A DNA stretch of 64,000 bases from Lagopus muta (taxonomy: Eukaryota > Chordata > Aves > Galliformes > Phasianidae), in the NCBI RefSeq assembly GCF_023343835.1, contig NC_064438.1:16659077-16723076 (forward strand). The letters are read 5' to 3'. Shown here in pieces: positions 37,901-49,402 of the stretch. Made by a program: the position numbers and the translations under genes. A model generated the notes under the pieces. It had not been told where the DNA came from. It did not search any database and saw only the letters and a program-made list of their open reading frames with translations. Position 1 is the stretch's first letter; every line of letters starts with the position of its first letter.

Positions 37901-40900
37901 AGAAGCAAGCACCAGCCCATGGGAGGGTCTGCTTGCAGCACTGTGAAGCATTCCAAATGTGCACGAACAACAGGGACTAAGGAAGCTGTGGGAGGTAACA
38001 CAAACATGGCTGGAAGTTCAGAGAAAGCCTACCTCAAAGGAATTGGAAGCAAGCTTAGCTTAAGAAATGATGGGAAAAGGAAGAGGGTGGTACCTCAAAC
38101 AGGCTAGCTGTTAACTCTTCTAGTTCCTGCTCCAGCTGCTCTCTGACTTTTGACAGTCTCTCACATTCTTTGTCCTTCAGCTTCAGCTCCTGTTGAGGAA
38201 ATTGTAGAGGGATGCATGAGCTACCAGCAGGCCCCAGCAGTGCTGACACCCGCCTGGCCTTACCTACTAATCACTCCCTTTCCTCCCTACCCCTGCATGA
38301 ATCCCAGGCTTGAGACTCTTGACACAGCACTCCACGCCACCAGAAGCATCCCTCCACAAGCTGTAGCAGGCTTTTCACATTGGAATTGCTCGCTTATCAT
38401 TAGGCTCCATATCATAGAATCATCAAGGTTGCAAAGACCGCTAAGATCAATTAGCCTAACCACCAACCTATGCTTGTGACTGCTATAGACTATGTCCCTC
38501 AGTGCCTCCAAGCTCAGCCCTTCTCACAGCCTCTGGGCTTTACCTTTTGTGCTTTGTGCAGCTCTTCCTTCAGAAACTCAGAGCCCTTTTCCCGGATCTC
38601 CACTGAAGAGCTGCGGAGACGCGAGACGTTGCGCTGCTCAGTGGACTGGCTGTCATCCCCGCTGCCTGCATTCTGGCATCCAGTCTCTGGCTCCTTCTTG
38701 CTGCCTTTGGAAGGCATTAGTGGTTTCCAGTATCCCACAGCTGGTTGCTCCTGGCTGTCTTCCTCAAAACGGGTCTGGCTGTAAGGAATCGGCACAGTGA
38801 AAATTTATGTGGGAGTGATCAGCAAACCTGCCAGGCTGAGAAACAGCCTCAGAGGCAACAGCAAGCAAGCTAGGCTGGGTTCTCCCAACATTTCAGGGAG
38901 GCTGAGCAGTACTGCGCTGAACAGGACATTCAGTAGTGAGCTGTGCTGTACCTCCAGGCTCCCAAGAGCACAGGAGCAAAGCAGGGAGGGTGATGGCATA
39001 CAAAGAAACTGGCTTAGAGGACCTGCTTTGTGTCCCGGAGCAGCACCAGCTCCTCTGCCCACAGCCTGGGCCTGTCTGCCCTCAGCAGAATTTCTAGGGA
39101 GGTAAGTCCTACACAAACCATCTTCTCACAACCAGTCCTTCAAATAAAGACTGAAAAAGCTGAGAAATTTAACTGGAATAAGCTGCTTGTGCACAAACAT
39201 TTTTATGAGCATGGTTAAACAAGCCGTTCGCCAGATACCTTGTAGTGCCCTCTCTTTAATACAAGCCAAGCTCAGGAAGGATATTTGTCAAATTTATTTG
39301 CTCTGGGTGTGAGCATGCATACATCAGAACAAATGAAGATGGTGAACATCCATTTGTGAGTTTCAGCTCTGAAGTCCCTCACAGCTCAGGCAGACCCTAA
39401 GCAAACACTGAAGGCAGAGCAGACATACAAAATTCAGAACTTGGTCATTTCTCTTCTCTTTCTTCTCAAAAGAGCCCAGATATGCATGCAGATATATTCC
39501 CTACTGGATTACTTTGCGCTTTTGACATGAAATCCTTTCAGAACAGCAACAGAGAGGAGACAGTGGTCCAAAGTAATGAGCTGGGAGGAAATCTTTGCTA
39601 TGTTGGGATCTTCAATAATCACACCAAGTACAGACTGAGATCCTGCACTCCTGGTAAGAAGGGCTGGTTTCTCAACAGCTAAGTACTGCCTCACAGTTAG
39701 ACAATTCTTTAACACACAAAACATTAATAGGCAAAGCAAAGTTATAACACCTCCTGGTTTTACCCTTCCCAAAAAGCATATCTCAGACATTTGACTCAGG
39801 ACAAAGCACGACAACTAAACACAGCTACTCCAAGAGGGCTGTTCTTGAGCATTTTCAGAGAAAAACAGACCATAGCTGGCTTACTTAGTATTCCAGCAAA
39901 CACTCCATAGGCCTAAGTTCAGGGACACTGCTCCCCAAACCACAGGAGGAGCAAGGCAAAAAACAGCACAGCTTCCACATTCCACAGCAATACAAAGACC
40001 CTGACCCTCTTCACTGCAGATCCAGACTTCAACCCCGCAGGCCAGGAAGAGGCTGGGTAGGTTTTGCAGCTGCTGGGGTGTTACAAGAGGAAAACATATG
40101 CCTGAATGCCTGTCCACGTGGCAGAACGTGTGGTCTGCCTGCTGTCTTCTCCTGCAAAGAAGCACAGGTACCACAGAGAGCAGTGTGAAAGCACAGAGAG
40201 GGAAATCTCTTTGACCTCTTGGATGAGTAAGGGCACAGGACCATCCATGATGCCATGCCACGCAAACTGGACAGAATTGGCAACATGCAGTCCGCGTCAT
40301 AGATTTTGCTGACCTTTTTGTAGAGCAAGAGCAAGCGAGAGAGCATCAGCAGTGCTGAAAGGTAGGAAAGGATTCAGAAGAACTGTTGACTTGACCTGGT
40401 TTTACTGGGAAGATCTATAAGGAGCTCGTTCTGGTGATAAATGACATTTGGAAGTATAAGAAATAACAGAAAGGAGCACCTTGGGGAGGGAAAGGGACAG
40501 AGAGCACTGCTACGCAAAGATAATTCATCTGAAGCTACTCAGCACACTGGAGCTGCTGATAAAAGCACCATATATGCGTGTGGATGCATAGATCTGAGGG
40601 AGCTGCTCATGACCAACGGGAACTCCCATGCCTCTACTCTTTCAGGTGCAAGAGAGAGCATGCATGGCATGGCACACCGTGCGGAGTTCAGGCAGCACAG
40701 CACTTGCTGTAGTCAGGCTGCTCTTTGGACACGTGTGGGCAATCAGAGAAAGTTCAAGACGATCTATCACATCACTTACCTAAAGAGCGACATTGCTATG
40801 GAACGAGGAGCTCTCCAAGGCTTCACTCAGGAAGGGGAGGTATCGAGCAAAGCAACGACCCAATGGAAAGGAATGAAGCCCATCACGGGAAGGTGGAGAC

Positions 40901-42003
40901 TTGATGAAACCAATTCATCCTCGCCACACGAAATCAGGGGAGGTTCTCTGCAATGGATCTGCCACGAAGCAGGGAGAGCATTCCAAACAGAAGCGTTCCT
41001 TCAATAGTTAAGCCGTATCTCGAACGGCACCGTGGGAGCCCCTCCTGCGGAGATCAGAGGGGCAAACTGCAGCGAGCGCATCGTTCGGGGACTCCTGCAT
41101 TACCCGGGAAGCTCACTAGGAGGGCCCCAGCAGGACCACCCGCTGTACGGCCGGAAGAGGACAAGAAACAGAGCAGGAGGAGAAAACCCAAATCAGAACC
41201 AAACAGCTGCAAAAGAAAGCGAGGGAAAGGGACACCGCAACCCGCTTAGCTGCTAAGAGTCCAGCTACTCACATGGAATAGGAGGGGAAAAAAGAGATAT
41301 GAACCGTTGCCTCGTGACTCGAGCTCTCGGAGGAAAGTTATCTGTGCAGGAGAGAGGTGTGCTGCTGTGCTGCTGTGCTGCTGCCACCGGGAAGAAGACA
41401 GGAAGGCCGGAAGGCACGGCGGTCCCGCAGGCAGACCGGTGCCGGCCGCTGCCGCCGCTGTCCCGCCGCGCCCCGACAGCCGACAGCACCCGAGGGAGCG
41501 GTGCACCTGCGCCCGAATCCCATGGGCTGCGCTCCTCGGGAGCCGGGTCGTATCCTACCGGTCCCCCGGACGCACGAAAACGGCAAACGTGAGGAAAACT
41601 AGAGGAGAACCGAAAAAGCCCAGCGCAGCAAGAAAAAAAAAAAAAAGCCGAGCACAGCACAAACCTTCCCGAGTTGGATTCCGCAGAAAAAGCCAAACAA
41701 AAAAAAAGTGCAAGGTCGGCAGTTTTCCAGCTTCCTGCCGAGCCGACCCCGCGGTTTCCTGAGGATCTGTGCACGGCCGCTGCCTGCGGGCTGCCGCCCG
41801 TCCCGCGCCGGGAGCGCCGGCTGACAGCGCTGCGTGGCGCCCGGCAGCCCGCACGGACGCGGCGCACCTCCACCCGGGCGGCCCCGCAACGACACCCGCC
41901 CGAGCCCCGCCGCCCGCACACCTACCTCCGCCTCAAGCTGCTTGCCGCCGGCGCCTCACGGCGGCGGAGGGGACGGAGGAGGAGCGCCCGCCGCCGCCGC
42001 CAT
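28916..42003 (-). CDS. RAB3IL1: RAB3A-interacting-protein-like 1 (GRAB), Rab guanine-nucleotide exchange factor, 10 coding exons
   Basis: Exons from the 5' end: 42003-41960, 38778-38544, 38189-38094, 36727-36650, 36130-35915, 32998-32870, 32756-32644, 30143-30044, 29494-29428, 28998-28916. They join in frame to 386 aa (human 382). The protein belongs to the Sec2/Rabin8 family, which activates Rab3A and Rab8 in vesicle traffic. Residues about 60-175 form the Sec2-type coiled coil; recognisable pieces are [38 protein letters not shown] and [15 protein letters not shown]. The C-terminal half has the conserved segments [28 protein letters not shown] and [16 protein letters not shown]. Exons 2-10 are secure. 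Exon 1 is a prediction: an ATG in the CpG island opens a 14-codon Ala/Pro segment whose phase-2 GTGAGG donor matches the phase of exon 2. The next codon in that exon is a stop (TGA at 41956-41958), so the splice must occur there or translation must start later, at an exon 2 ATG (38717). Confidence 0.93.
29091..29117 (+). repeat. Tandem 9-bp repeat (CATGTTACT x3)
   Basis: Three perfect copies lie in the last RAB3IL1 intron, about 95 bases upstream of its acceptor in transcript sense. Between the two, the minus strand has an exceptionally T-rich tract (about 29008-29058). Confidence 0.85.
35253..35281 (+). repeat. A-rich / (AAT)n microsatellite
   Basis: An A run, about five AAT units and another A run lie in RAB3IL1 intron 5. 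The element is short and likely polymorphic. Confidence 0.75.
38408..38512 (-). repeat. CR1 LINE fragment in RAB3IL1 intron 2
   Basis: The block 'atcatagaatcatcaaggtt gcaaagaccgctaagatc', 'aaccaccaacctatg' and 'tatgtccctcagtgcctcca' is a reverse-complement CR1 3' end. It stops about 30 bases from the donor of RAB3IL1 exon 2. It has the same orientation as the gene. Confidence 0.82.
41360..41383 (+). repeat. Tandem 8-bp repeat (TGCTGCTG x3)
   Basis: Three perfect copies lie at the edge of the RAB3IL1 CpG island in intron 1. They are the only notable tandem array there. Confidence 0.8.
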
Positions 42004-42170
42004 TCCCGCAGCCCGCCCGGCTCCGCGGGGCCGCCCCGAGGGGAGGGGGCAGCGCGAGGCGCCACGTGACTGCAGCGCGGCCCCGCGGGAGGGCGGGCGC
42101 GCGTGCGCGCTGCCGGCCGTGCGCCGTGCTCGTGGGGGGGGCGGTGGGATGAGCGCGGGCTCGGGGTGAC
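41390..42170 (-). promoter_or_regulatory. RAB3IL1: RAB3IL1 CpG-island promoter and first exon
   Basis: Dense CpG and GC-box-like sequence surrounds the predicted first exon at 41960-42003. No TATA box is seen, as expected for a broadly expressed gene. The transcription start probably lies at about 42.0-42.2 kb on the minus strand. A CR1 fragment begins about 30 bases beyond the island. Confidence 0.75.
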
Positions 42171-42202
42171 GCTGCTCTGTCTCTGAGCACCGCATCTGCC
42201 CT

Positions 42203-42346
42203 GACCTTGAACACCTCCAGGGATGGTGACTGCACCGCTCCCTGGGCAGCCTGTGCCGCTGCATCGCTTCTCTTTCTCTCAATAAATGTTCCCAATATCC
42301 AACCTGGACTCCCCCGGCGCAGCTTGAGGCCATTCCATTATACGAC
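42203..42346 (-). repeat. CR1 LINE internal fragment beside the RAB3IL1 promoter
   Basis: It shows 'gaccttgaacacctccaggg', 'ccctgggcagcctgtg', 'cccaatatccaacctggac' and 'gcgcagcttgaggccattcc', the reverse-complement CR1 consensus. The terminal part with ATTCTATG repeats is missing, so the copy is truncated at both ends. Confidence 0.85.
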
Positions 42347-45300
42347 GTTATTACAGCCCTGTCCCACCTGGTCACTAGGATCCAAGGTGACTACAGAAGG
42401 CAGCTCGTGCTCTGAGGTCCCAGAGCAAAGCGTCTGAGAAGGCAGGTCTGTGGCTGTAACGTTTGTTATCTGCAGGGAACTTTCGTGAGGAAGGGGAGAT
42501 CTGCAGCTCTGCAGGCAGCACACTCAGTGGTAATGATTAACTTCCAAGGCCTGGCTGGCAGAGATGGAGGGTCCTAGGGTTAGAAAGGCAGAATTGCTTC
42601 CAGAGTCCAAAAGGCAGCAAGAGAATGGCTCCAGCCAGTCTGTCTGATGGAGTGCTTCAAGGGTGGGAGGCAGGCACAAGAGCCAAACCTCACAGTCACA
42701 CTCACTGGTGGGCCAGCAAGCTACAGCACTGCTTCCAGGAATGATGAGCCTTGCAGCTGTTAAGATTACGAACCAAGGAATCCCGGGCTGGGAGGATGCT
42801 GAAACTGCCGAGCTCTGCAAACCCATGGGGGAATTCACCAGCAAACATTAAGCTGGACCAGGCAGTGAATATAAGAGTGGGGGAAAGAAAAAAAAAAGAA
42901 AAAAAAAAAGACATTCTGTGAAGGTCAAGAGGAATAGGTGTTATCTTAGATGCTGAAAAGCAGGAGTAGAACCCTGACCCAGCAAACTCAGAGCGGATGT
43001 TATTGCCATGAAAATGAGAACAAAAACAAGAGTGTAACACTCCAGGATCCATCCGCCCACTCGCTCCCTCCCTCCAGCCGACCTCAGCCAGCCATGCAGC
43101 ATGTTTTCTCAACTGGCGAGGAAGGCTCCAGCAAGGCTCCTCTGGGATCTCTGGGGCTAAGATCTCCAATTTCATGGATGAGATCTGCCTTCAGCACCAA
43201 ACAAACTGCTGCCCATTTCCCAGGGTAACCGGGTGAAAGAGGAGAGTGAAAAAGCAGAGACAGAAGAGCAGTGGGGCTTGCTTATGGGGCTAGCAGTGCT
43301 GTGTTGCTCAGGCAGATGCAGCCTGGCACAGTCCTGCTGTGGCACTGGAAGTGCTGCTGACCCCTGTCAGATCTCAGCTGCTGACAACTGCATTTTTTTG
43401 GAAGAGCTCAGCCTGAACCCAGAGGAAGAGACATGGGGACAAGAGAAAGAAGAGCAGCTGGGAAACCTGGAATGAAAGGAGGACTGTCCAAACAGCACAT
43501 GGTCCACAAAGAAAGAAATTAACACACACTGAGCACCCTTAGCGTGCTCTGAGTTCCATGGGTCCCTATGAGTCCTTATGAGTCCTGCAGTGTAAAGGGA
43601 AGAGGCCTGAGGGCATTCACAAAAGCACCGATGGTCACTGCATCCTCTCCAAAGGCTCACGGCAAGCTCAAACATCACTCAGTCTTGTCTGTGAAAACAG
43701 TACTTCCTCAGATAGTTTCATTTTTATTATTATTTTTCTTTTTTCTACATCAGATTCCAAGGAAGAGTGTTAGTTTGAAAGAAAACCCCATCAGCATCTA
43801 TCTTGGCACTGAAAGCAAACAGCGGGAGAGGGGTTTCACTGAGCTTTGGCCCTCTTGGTTTCCTGAGAAAAGCACTTGTTCTCTGGCAGACTGCAGGGAG
43901 GGCTCTGTCCCTTTACTAGAGGCAGCTGCAGCAAATGAATTTCAGTCATTGCGGGGGGAGGGATTCATTTCCCGTTGCAGTAACCCAATCTGCACATCTG
44001 CAAAATGGAGAAAATGGGAAGGATTCCAGGGCCTGCAAGGGCACTGGGAAGGCAGTGAGACTGAGAATGGACGTCAGTTCATCCTTGCTCCACCTCTGCT
44101 GCTTTCAGACTGGCAATTTTGCTTGAGGCCTGGAAGAACTGAGGCCACAGGGAATGCAAAAAATGATCCAAGTATTGCTGCCACACTGGTAGTCCCTCTG
44201 TTATTTACTTTCATACTACATGCCACAAATATTTGATGTTGTCCTAACGGTAACTGAGCTGGATGTGCTGCCCTCAGAGGAGGGCAGCGGAGTCCCTTGG
44301 ATACCAGCATATCCCTCCATCAAGAGCTGCATGCTGGAGATTTTACTATTCCACGTTAGAGTCCCCAGGGCTAGAGAAAATCCCCACAGCTCCAGAAAAT
44401 CTCTCGAGAGAATCCCCTTGCTCTCTAGAACTGTCTCTGTCTGCCTCTCTATTAATCCCTTCTCTCTAGATGTCTCTGCAAAGTAGTATCTCAAAGACGT
44501 ATGTCCTCCCCAGACCCTGGTCCCTCGTGTGGACAGTACTGCCTCCAGAGAGAGCCCACCTCTGTACTCTCCCAGATCTTCCCCCATACACAGAACTCAT
44601 TGGGTATTTGGAGGCATTTTCATCATCCAGAATCATTCAGGGACACTATTGGGACCACAGTCCTATGATTCTTGCCATAGAAGTCCTTTGGGAGCAGCTG
44701 CAACCCAGCAGCAATATTTCAGGGACCTTGCAGCAAGCTCAGCCCTACAACAAAGCAGCTAAGACAGGCAGCACAGTGCAACTTTCTGGAATGACACTGT
44801 CCCAGAGCCTCTGCAAAACCAAGGTATCTCACCTCCTGTCTCAGACAGATGCTGCTCACACTGGGGTAACACCACAGCATGGTCACGCTGCCTCCTTGCT
44901 GGCCAAGGATAAGGCTTCAGAAGGGCAGGATAGCTGGGCCTTTTAGGTCCTGGTGAACGCTGCTCATGACACTTACAGATAGGCTAGGTGCAAAGCTATA
45001 TACTGCATCAGTCAGTCAGTTGGGTTTGCCATGGTTAGGCCAGTGATACCTTACTTACCAGCATCTGGCCACTGATAAAAGCTCTATCTATCTTGTTCCG
45101 CACCATGAATTTCTCCCCATGGCCCTCCCCATGCCTGTGCTTCTCCTGCCAGGTCTGTATCTCACACAGCAGAAGCATCATGCTGCCTCTTCTCTTCTGC
45201 CCAGCCCTCCTTTCTGCCCCTAAAAAGTCACCCCTGGTTCCAGGGCTAAGGAGCTGCAACGCACCCATGGACACAGGGCGTTCATGCAGGAAGAGCCCTG

Positions 45301-46289
45301 GTTAGGCTGAGTGCTCCGGCTCCATCCCCGCACCCTGCATATTCTCCTCGTGTGTAGGGTGGCAGCCCTCCCAAACACACGGCGGGTTGTGGCACTTTAC
45401 CTCCACCAGATGTGAGCCCATGTCCTTCTGCATATTATGTGATCCAATACAGGACAGCTTCTGCTCAGAGAGCAGAAGAAATCAGATGATCTCCATAGTT
45501 TTGGTGCCAGGCAGGAGTAAAAATTGTTTCCACTATTGCTGAAAAGCAATCAGGGCTAGATATAATTGAACACACCACAGCCTACACAGGAACTAAAGCC
45601 TCAGATGCTTGCACTGAGTCCCACGCTTTCAACTATCATCTACCCACTGTTGACAGCAATTTCCAGAGCTGCACTAGAAAGTCCATATTAGACAGCTGGC
45701 AGGCTGCAACTGTTTCACAGAAGCAGCAAAACAGCCCCCTGCTCTTGGGTAGGCTCAGCCTCCCATAATGGAGAAACCCGCCATTTGGCAAATGAATCCC
45801 TGCTGCTGATACAGCTCGGGGCAGCTCCTTATCTCCAGAACACTGAATACTACATCAGGTCAGCAAAAGCTGACAGGAAATACGGATGTGCAGTGTGTAG
45901 ATGCTATTACCTAGGGCAACAGAGACAAATTCCAAAAGCAACGAGCAGAAAGAAGGTGGAAGCTCAGGCTCCAGGCAGCTCAAGTAACCAGCTTAGCTAG
46001 GTTCTCTGGGAAACTGCTTCTGAAGGTATTGTGGTCCATCAGGGCTGGTCCCCCGTGGTGCTTAAGTGCCATCTCTTAAAAGCACAGGAACAATCAATAT
46101 GAAAACATGATGCAGGTGGAGCAGAAGTTTGGCTTAGCTGAGCAGGGATCTTCGTCTAGAGCTGGCTGCTGTCACGAGACCTCTCAATTATTTTTCTATG
46201 GTCTTGGGAATCTGTAGAGGTCCCAGCTGAAAAACAAAGCTTTCAGTACTTCTGGATGAAATGCCCAGCATACAACTAGACAAAAATAC

Positions 46290-46640
46290 AATACAGTGGT
46301 TGAACAATTGGCTGATGGCTCAGGATCAGAGGGTTACAAAAAACAGAGTTGCACCAGGTTAGTGTCAGTATCTACTGCGGCTCCCCAGGGCTTCATGTTG
46401 GGGCCATTTCTCTCTAATGTTCTTATAAATGCTCTAGATACGAGACTCAAATGTATACTAAATAAGTTTGCATGTTGCATTAAATTAGGCTATTAAATTA
46501 GATTGGCGATAGAGAGGCATGGCAGAGAGATCTTGGCAAACTGGATGGCTGGGCAATCGTGTGCTGCATGAAGCATTAAGCAAGTGCTGGATTCTGTCCC
46601 TGCGATGGATCAGTCCCTCAGCAGAGGCAGAGAGAAGGGC
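46290..46640 (+). repeat. Decayed CR1 ORF2 (reverse transcriptase) fragment
   Basis: Conceptual translation around 46376-46495 reads APQGFMLGPFLSN then a segment ending LNKFACCIKLG. This follows the pattern of the CR1-type reverse transcriptase core (PQGS.LGP.LFN.FIN.LD...FADDTKL). The catalytic FADD is changed to FACC, and the frame breaks soon afterwards, so it is a dead copy. Downstream 'ttggcaaactggatggctgg gcaat' continues the similarity. The element lies in plus orientation, unlike most CR1 tails here. Confidence 0.55.
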
Positions 46641-49402
46641 AGTGAATTACAGAGAAACCTCTGCTGAGAGCATGGGCCAGGTGTTTCACAAACCCAACGA
46701 TCCAGGAGCACCTGGGGAAGAGGGGGCTGCACGAGCCCCATATAGGGACACATGTTACAGCATTTGTGCAAAATTCCAGCTCTGTTTAATCTCCTGGGGC
46801 TCCCGGAAGATTGTGACACAGAGAAAGGGACCAAACAGGAAAGAATTAGCGGAAAATGCTTCTCCTCTGGCAGCCACCATGGCTGTGCCAGGAGTTAGCA
46901 GCAGCAGTGTGGAGCAGCCAGCCCTGCCTCCCCCTCCTTCAGCCTCCTCTATAAACACGCAGGGCTTACTCAGAAGATTAGAAAGGAACAGGGCAAAAGA
47001 CAACAGAGTCTCTTTTGTAATGAGAAAGGATTATGGCATCAAGTGACCGGCTGCAGCTCCCAAGTGGGTTTCAGGCTCCTTAGTACACCACGTCTGTCAG
47101 GTTCAATCCCCCCATGAGCCAAGGGGGCAAGGAAAGGCAGGCTGTGGCGCTTGCCACAAAGGACCCAGCGAGGACACATGCAGGATCAAACCTCCACCGT
47201 CTCCAGTGTAGCTCAGGAGCCCGCGACTGTGAGTATCTAGTCCTCACAAGAGCAGAGATTAGCTGATCAGTCTGTCTATCTTACTGTGCATCTGAGCTCA
47301 TCACTCCTCTTGCTTTCGCTGTCCACTGTATGTCTTTGTTCTCTGCACTTGCAATAGGCGCTCGTGTCTGTTTGCAGCATTACGTGGCGGGTAACACAAC
47401 TTGCACAGGCAAATCTGGCTTGCTGCTGCAAGATCCTCATTGCTGGGGACTCCTGCAGCCTGGTCAGTGTCAGCCGATCCCAGGTGCGGCAGTGAGCTCA
47501 GAGGGACCTGCCAAGCTGATGCCAGCAGAAACAGGGAGCAGAGGCGCAGGGCTGGCTGTGCCACGTTCCCCGTCATCCTACGGGGAGTTGGGCTGTTTGG
47601 GCTCTGTGCAGGGACAGCTCTTCTGCCCCCCCAGCACCATCGTGCCGGTGCTGTAGTGAGCTGCCTCACACCACCAACCTCAACCCCGTGCAGCAGTGTG
47701 AGCGTGCCAGCTGCCAAGTGACAACCAGGGCCAAGCGCACAGGCTGGCAGGCAGGGAGCTGCCTTAAGAGCGCAGGGCTGCAGGCAGAAGCACCGGGAAA
47801 AGCCCCTCGTCCTGTGCCTGAACAGAACTGCACTGAGGTGGGCGACATCCATTACTTACATAGACAAGAGCTGAAGTTTTCCATGTTTGGTAAAAAGTGA
47901 ATCTGCATTTGAATTACGCAATGAAGAATCTCCCCGAGCACTTTCAAGACCCGAAGCCTAAAGCAAACACTCTGCTTTCTGTAAGTGGCCCCCAGTGCCT
48001 TTGCATGTGTTTCCATACATTTCTCATCTGTACAACGCATGTGTGTGATGTCTTTGGGGCAGTTACAAGACACTTCTCAATCCTGTGCACTGACCAGAAA
48101 TACACGTGGGAAAGGTGTGAATGTGTATGAGTATGCAATGAAAGGGGCGGTTGTGCAGCCGGGGAGCTCTTGGCAGGGCAGGTGCCAGCTGTGCCCCTCG
48201 GATAGAATCTTTGGGGGACTCAGGGAGAGTTACAACAGGGAAACCCAAAGGAGGAGCAGAACCAAGAAGCCAAAGTCAGGACAAAGATGTTATTTGTTGA
48301 AGCAGCCAGCAGACGTTGCAGTTTATCTTCATGGCTCCATCTGGCTTGGACATGAATTTTCCCCACCTAACTATAGGCTTTCACTGGGATGCTTAAATGA
48401 GGAGGATGGGCACAAATTCACCTGCCCGCAGCTGCTGCTGCAGACCAGTGAGGGCTGAATCAGCCCTGGAAGTACCTCCCGGTACCTCCTTAACTGAAGA
48501 AAGAGGCCAAGGTCCCTCTACTATTAACCTCAGTGCCAAAGCAATGTCTAACAACTCTACAATGTGTTTTGATTTGATTTAGAAATTCCGTCAGTTTTTT
48601 CATTGAATAATTATTCATGAATGGTACGGATTACAGTGGCTTTTACTTTTATATAAAACTTCAGGTTTATCTGAATGTCAGTCCAACAATTAACTGATGA
48701 TAAATAATTGTGTACCCAGGGTTAGAAAACAATAAGTGCAGCAAGGATGCTGCATGATTGGATAACATTCCTTTTTTCTTTCAGCACAATTTATCTCACA
48801 ATGAAGATTGGGGAGGTGGAGTTACTGGAAATTGTGCTCTGTGAGCCAGCCAAAACCCATCCCTCGGCTCTCTGACAGGGAAGGCTGTTTTGCTTGCAGT
48901 GCCAGAGCTGACATAGTCTGGTTATGCACATCAGCCCAAATTTAAAGACAGCTATACTTGTCGTAAAAACAGGGTAAGGAACTTTGGAATTTGTGAAACT
49001 GATCATTAATCTCAAACATGTTTTTTTGGAAGACAGTGGCACGTGGGCTCTGTCCACTCCCATCAAGCAGCTCCATTTGAACACTGTCAATCCAGCGCTA
49101 GAAACATGGGGCTTCACCAGAAGGTGAATTGTCATTGCAACCAGCTCACATGCAGTTAAAACACAGGAAGAAGCTGGTAAACACATCACAGTCATTGCCC
49201 ACCATAAGCTTCCTCTTGGTTTCCTACCTTAACGACTTCAACAGTTTTGTCTTTTGATTTCAGCTCTTTCTCTCATTCTTTCTTCCTTCCTTTCCACCTT
49301 GCTGGGACACCTGAGGTTTCTGTTCTGTCCAGGCCTCCCTCTGTGCAGGTTTGCTTGGCAGCTTCAACAACTGCTCATTTTGTGTCCCTACCAGGATCTG
49401 CA

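Larger units (their letters stand above)
42171..49394. other. RAB3IL1-BEST1 intergenic region, probable BEST1 promoter
   Basis: The divergent RAB3IL1 and BEST1 genes flank this 7.2 kb stretch. It holds CR1 pieces at about 42.2 and 46.3-46.6 kb and an A-rich tract near 42.89-42.91 kb. Mammalian BEST1 has an untranslated first exon 5' of the coding exons, so one is expected here, but I could not place it. No CpG island lies near BEST1, which fits a tissue-restricted promoter. Several long open frames exist (for example 43568-44236, 222 codons) but show no family features. Confidence 0.55.

Noticed and set aside
38546-38795. Open frame beginning at 38795 (minus) as the RAB3IL1 start
   Set aside because: The first codon is GTG, not ATG, and the region is the end of an intron: a CCTTACAG acceptor follows a few bases later. 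Exon 2 starts at 38778.
40441-41007. 188-codon plus-strand open frame in RAB3IL1 intron 1
   Set aside because: It is antisense to an intron, with no family motif, no obvious splice signals and ordinary composition. Probably chance.
44390-44480. Pyrimidine-rich tract as a functional element
   Set aside because: The CTCT-rich composition is imperfect, with no neighbouring exon to make it an acceptor tract and no repeat unit.
46519-47046. 175-codon plus-strand open frame
   Set aside because: It begins inside the decayed CR1 reverse-transcriptase segment in another frame and shows no coherent domain afterwards.
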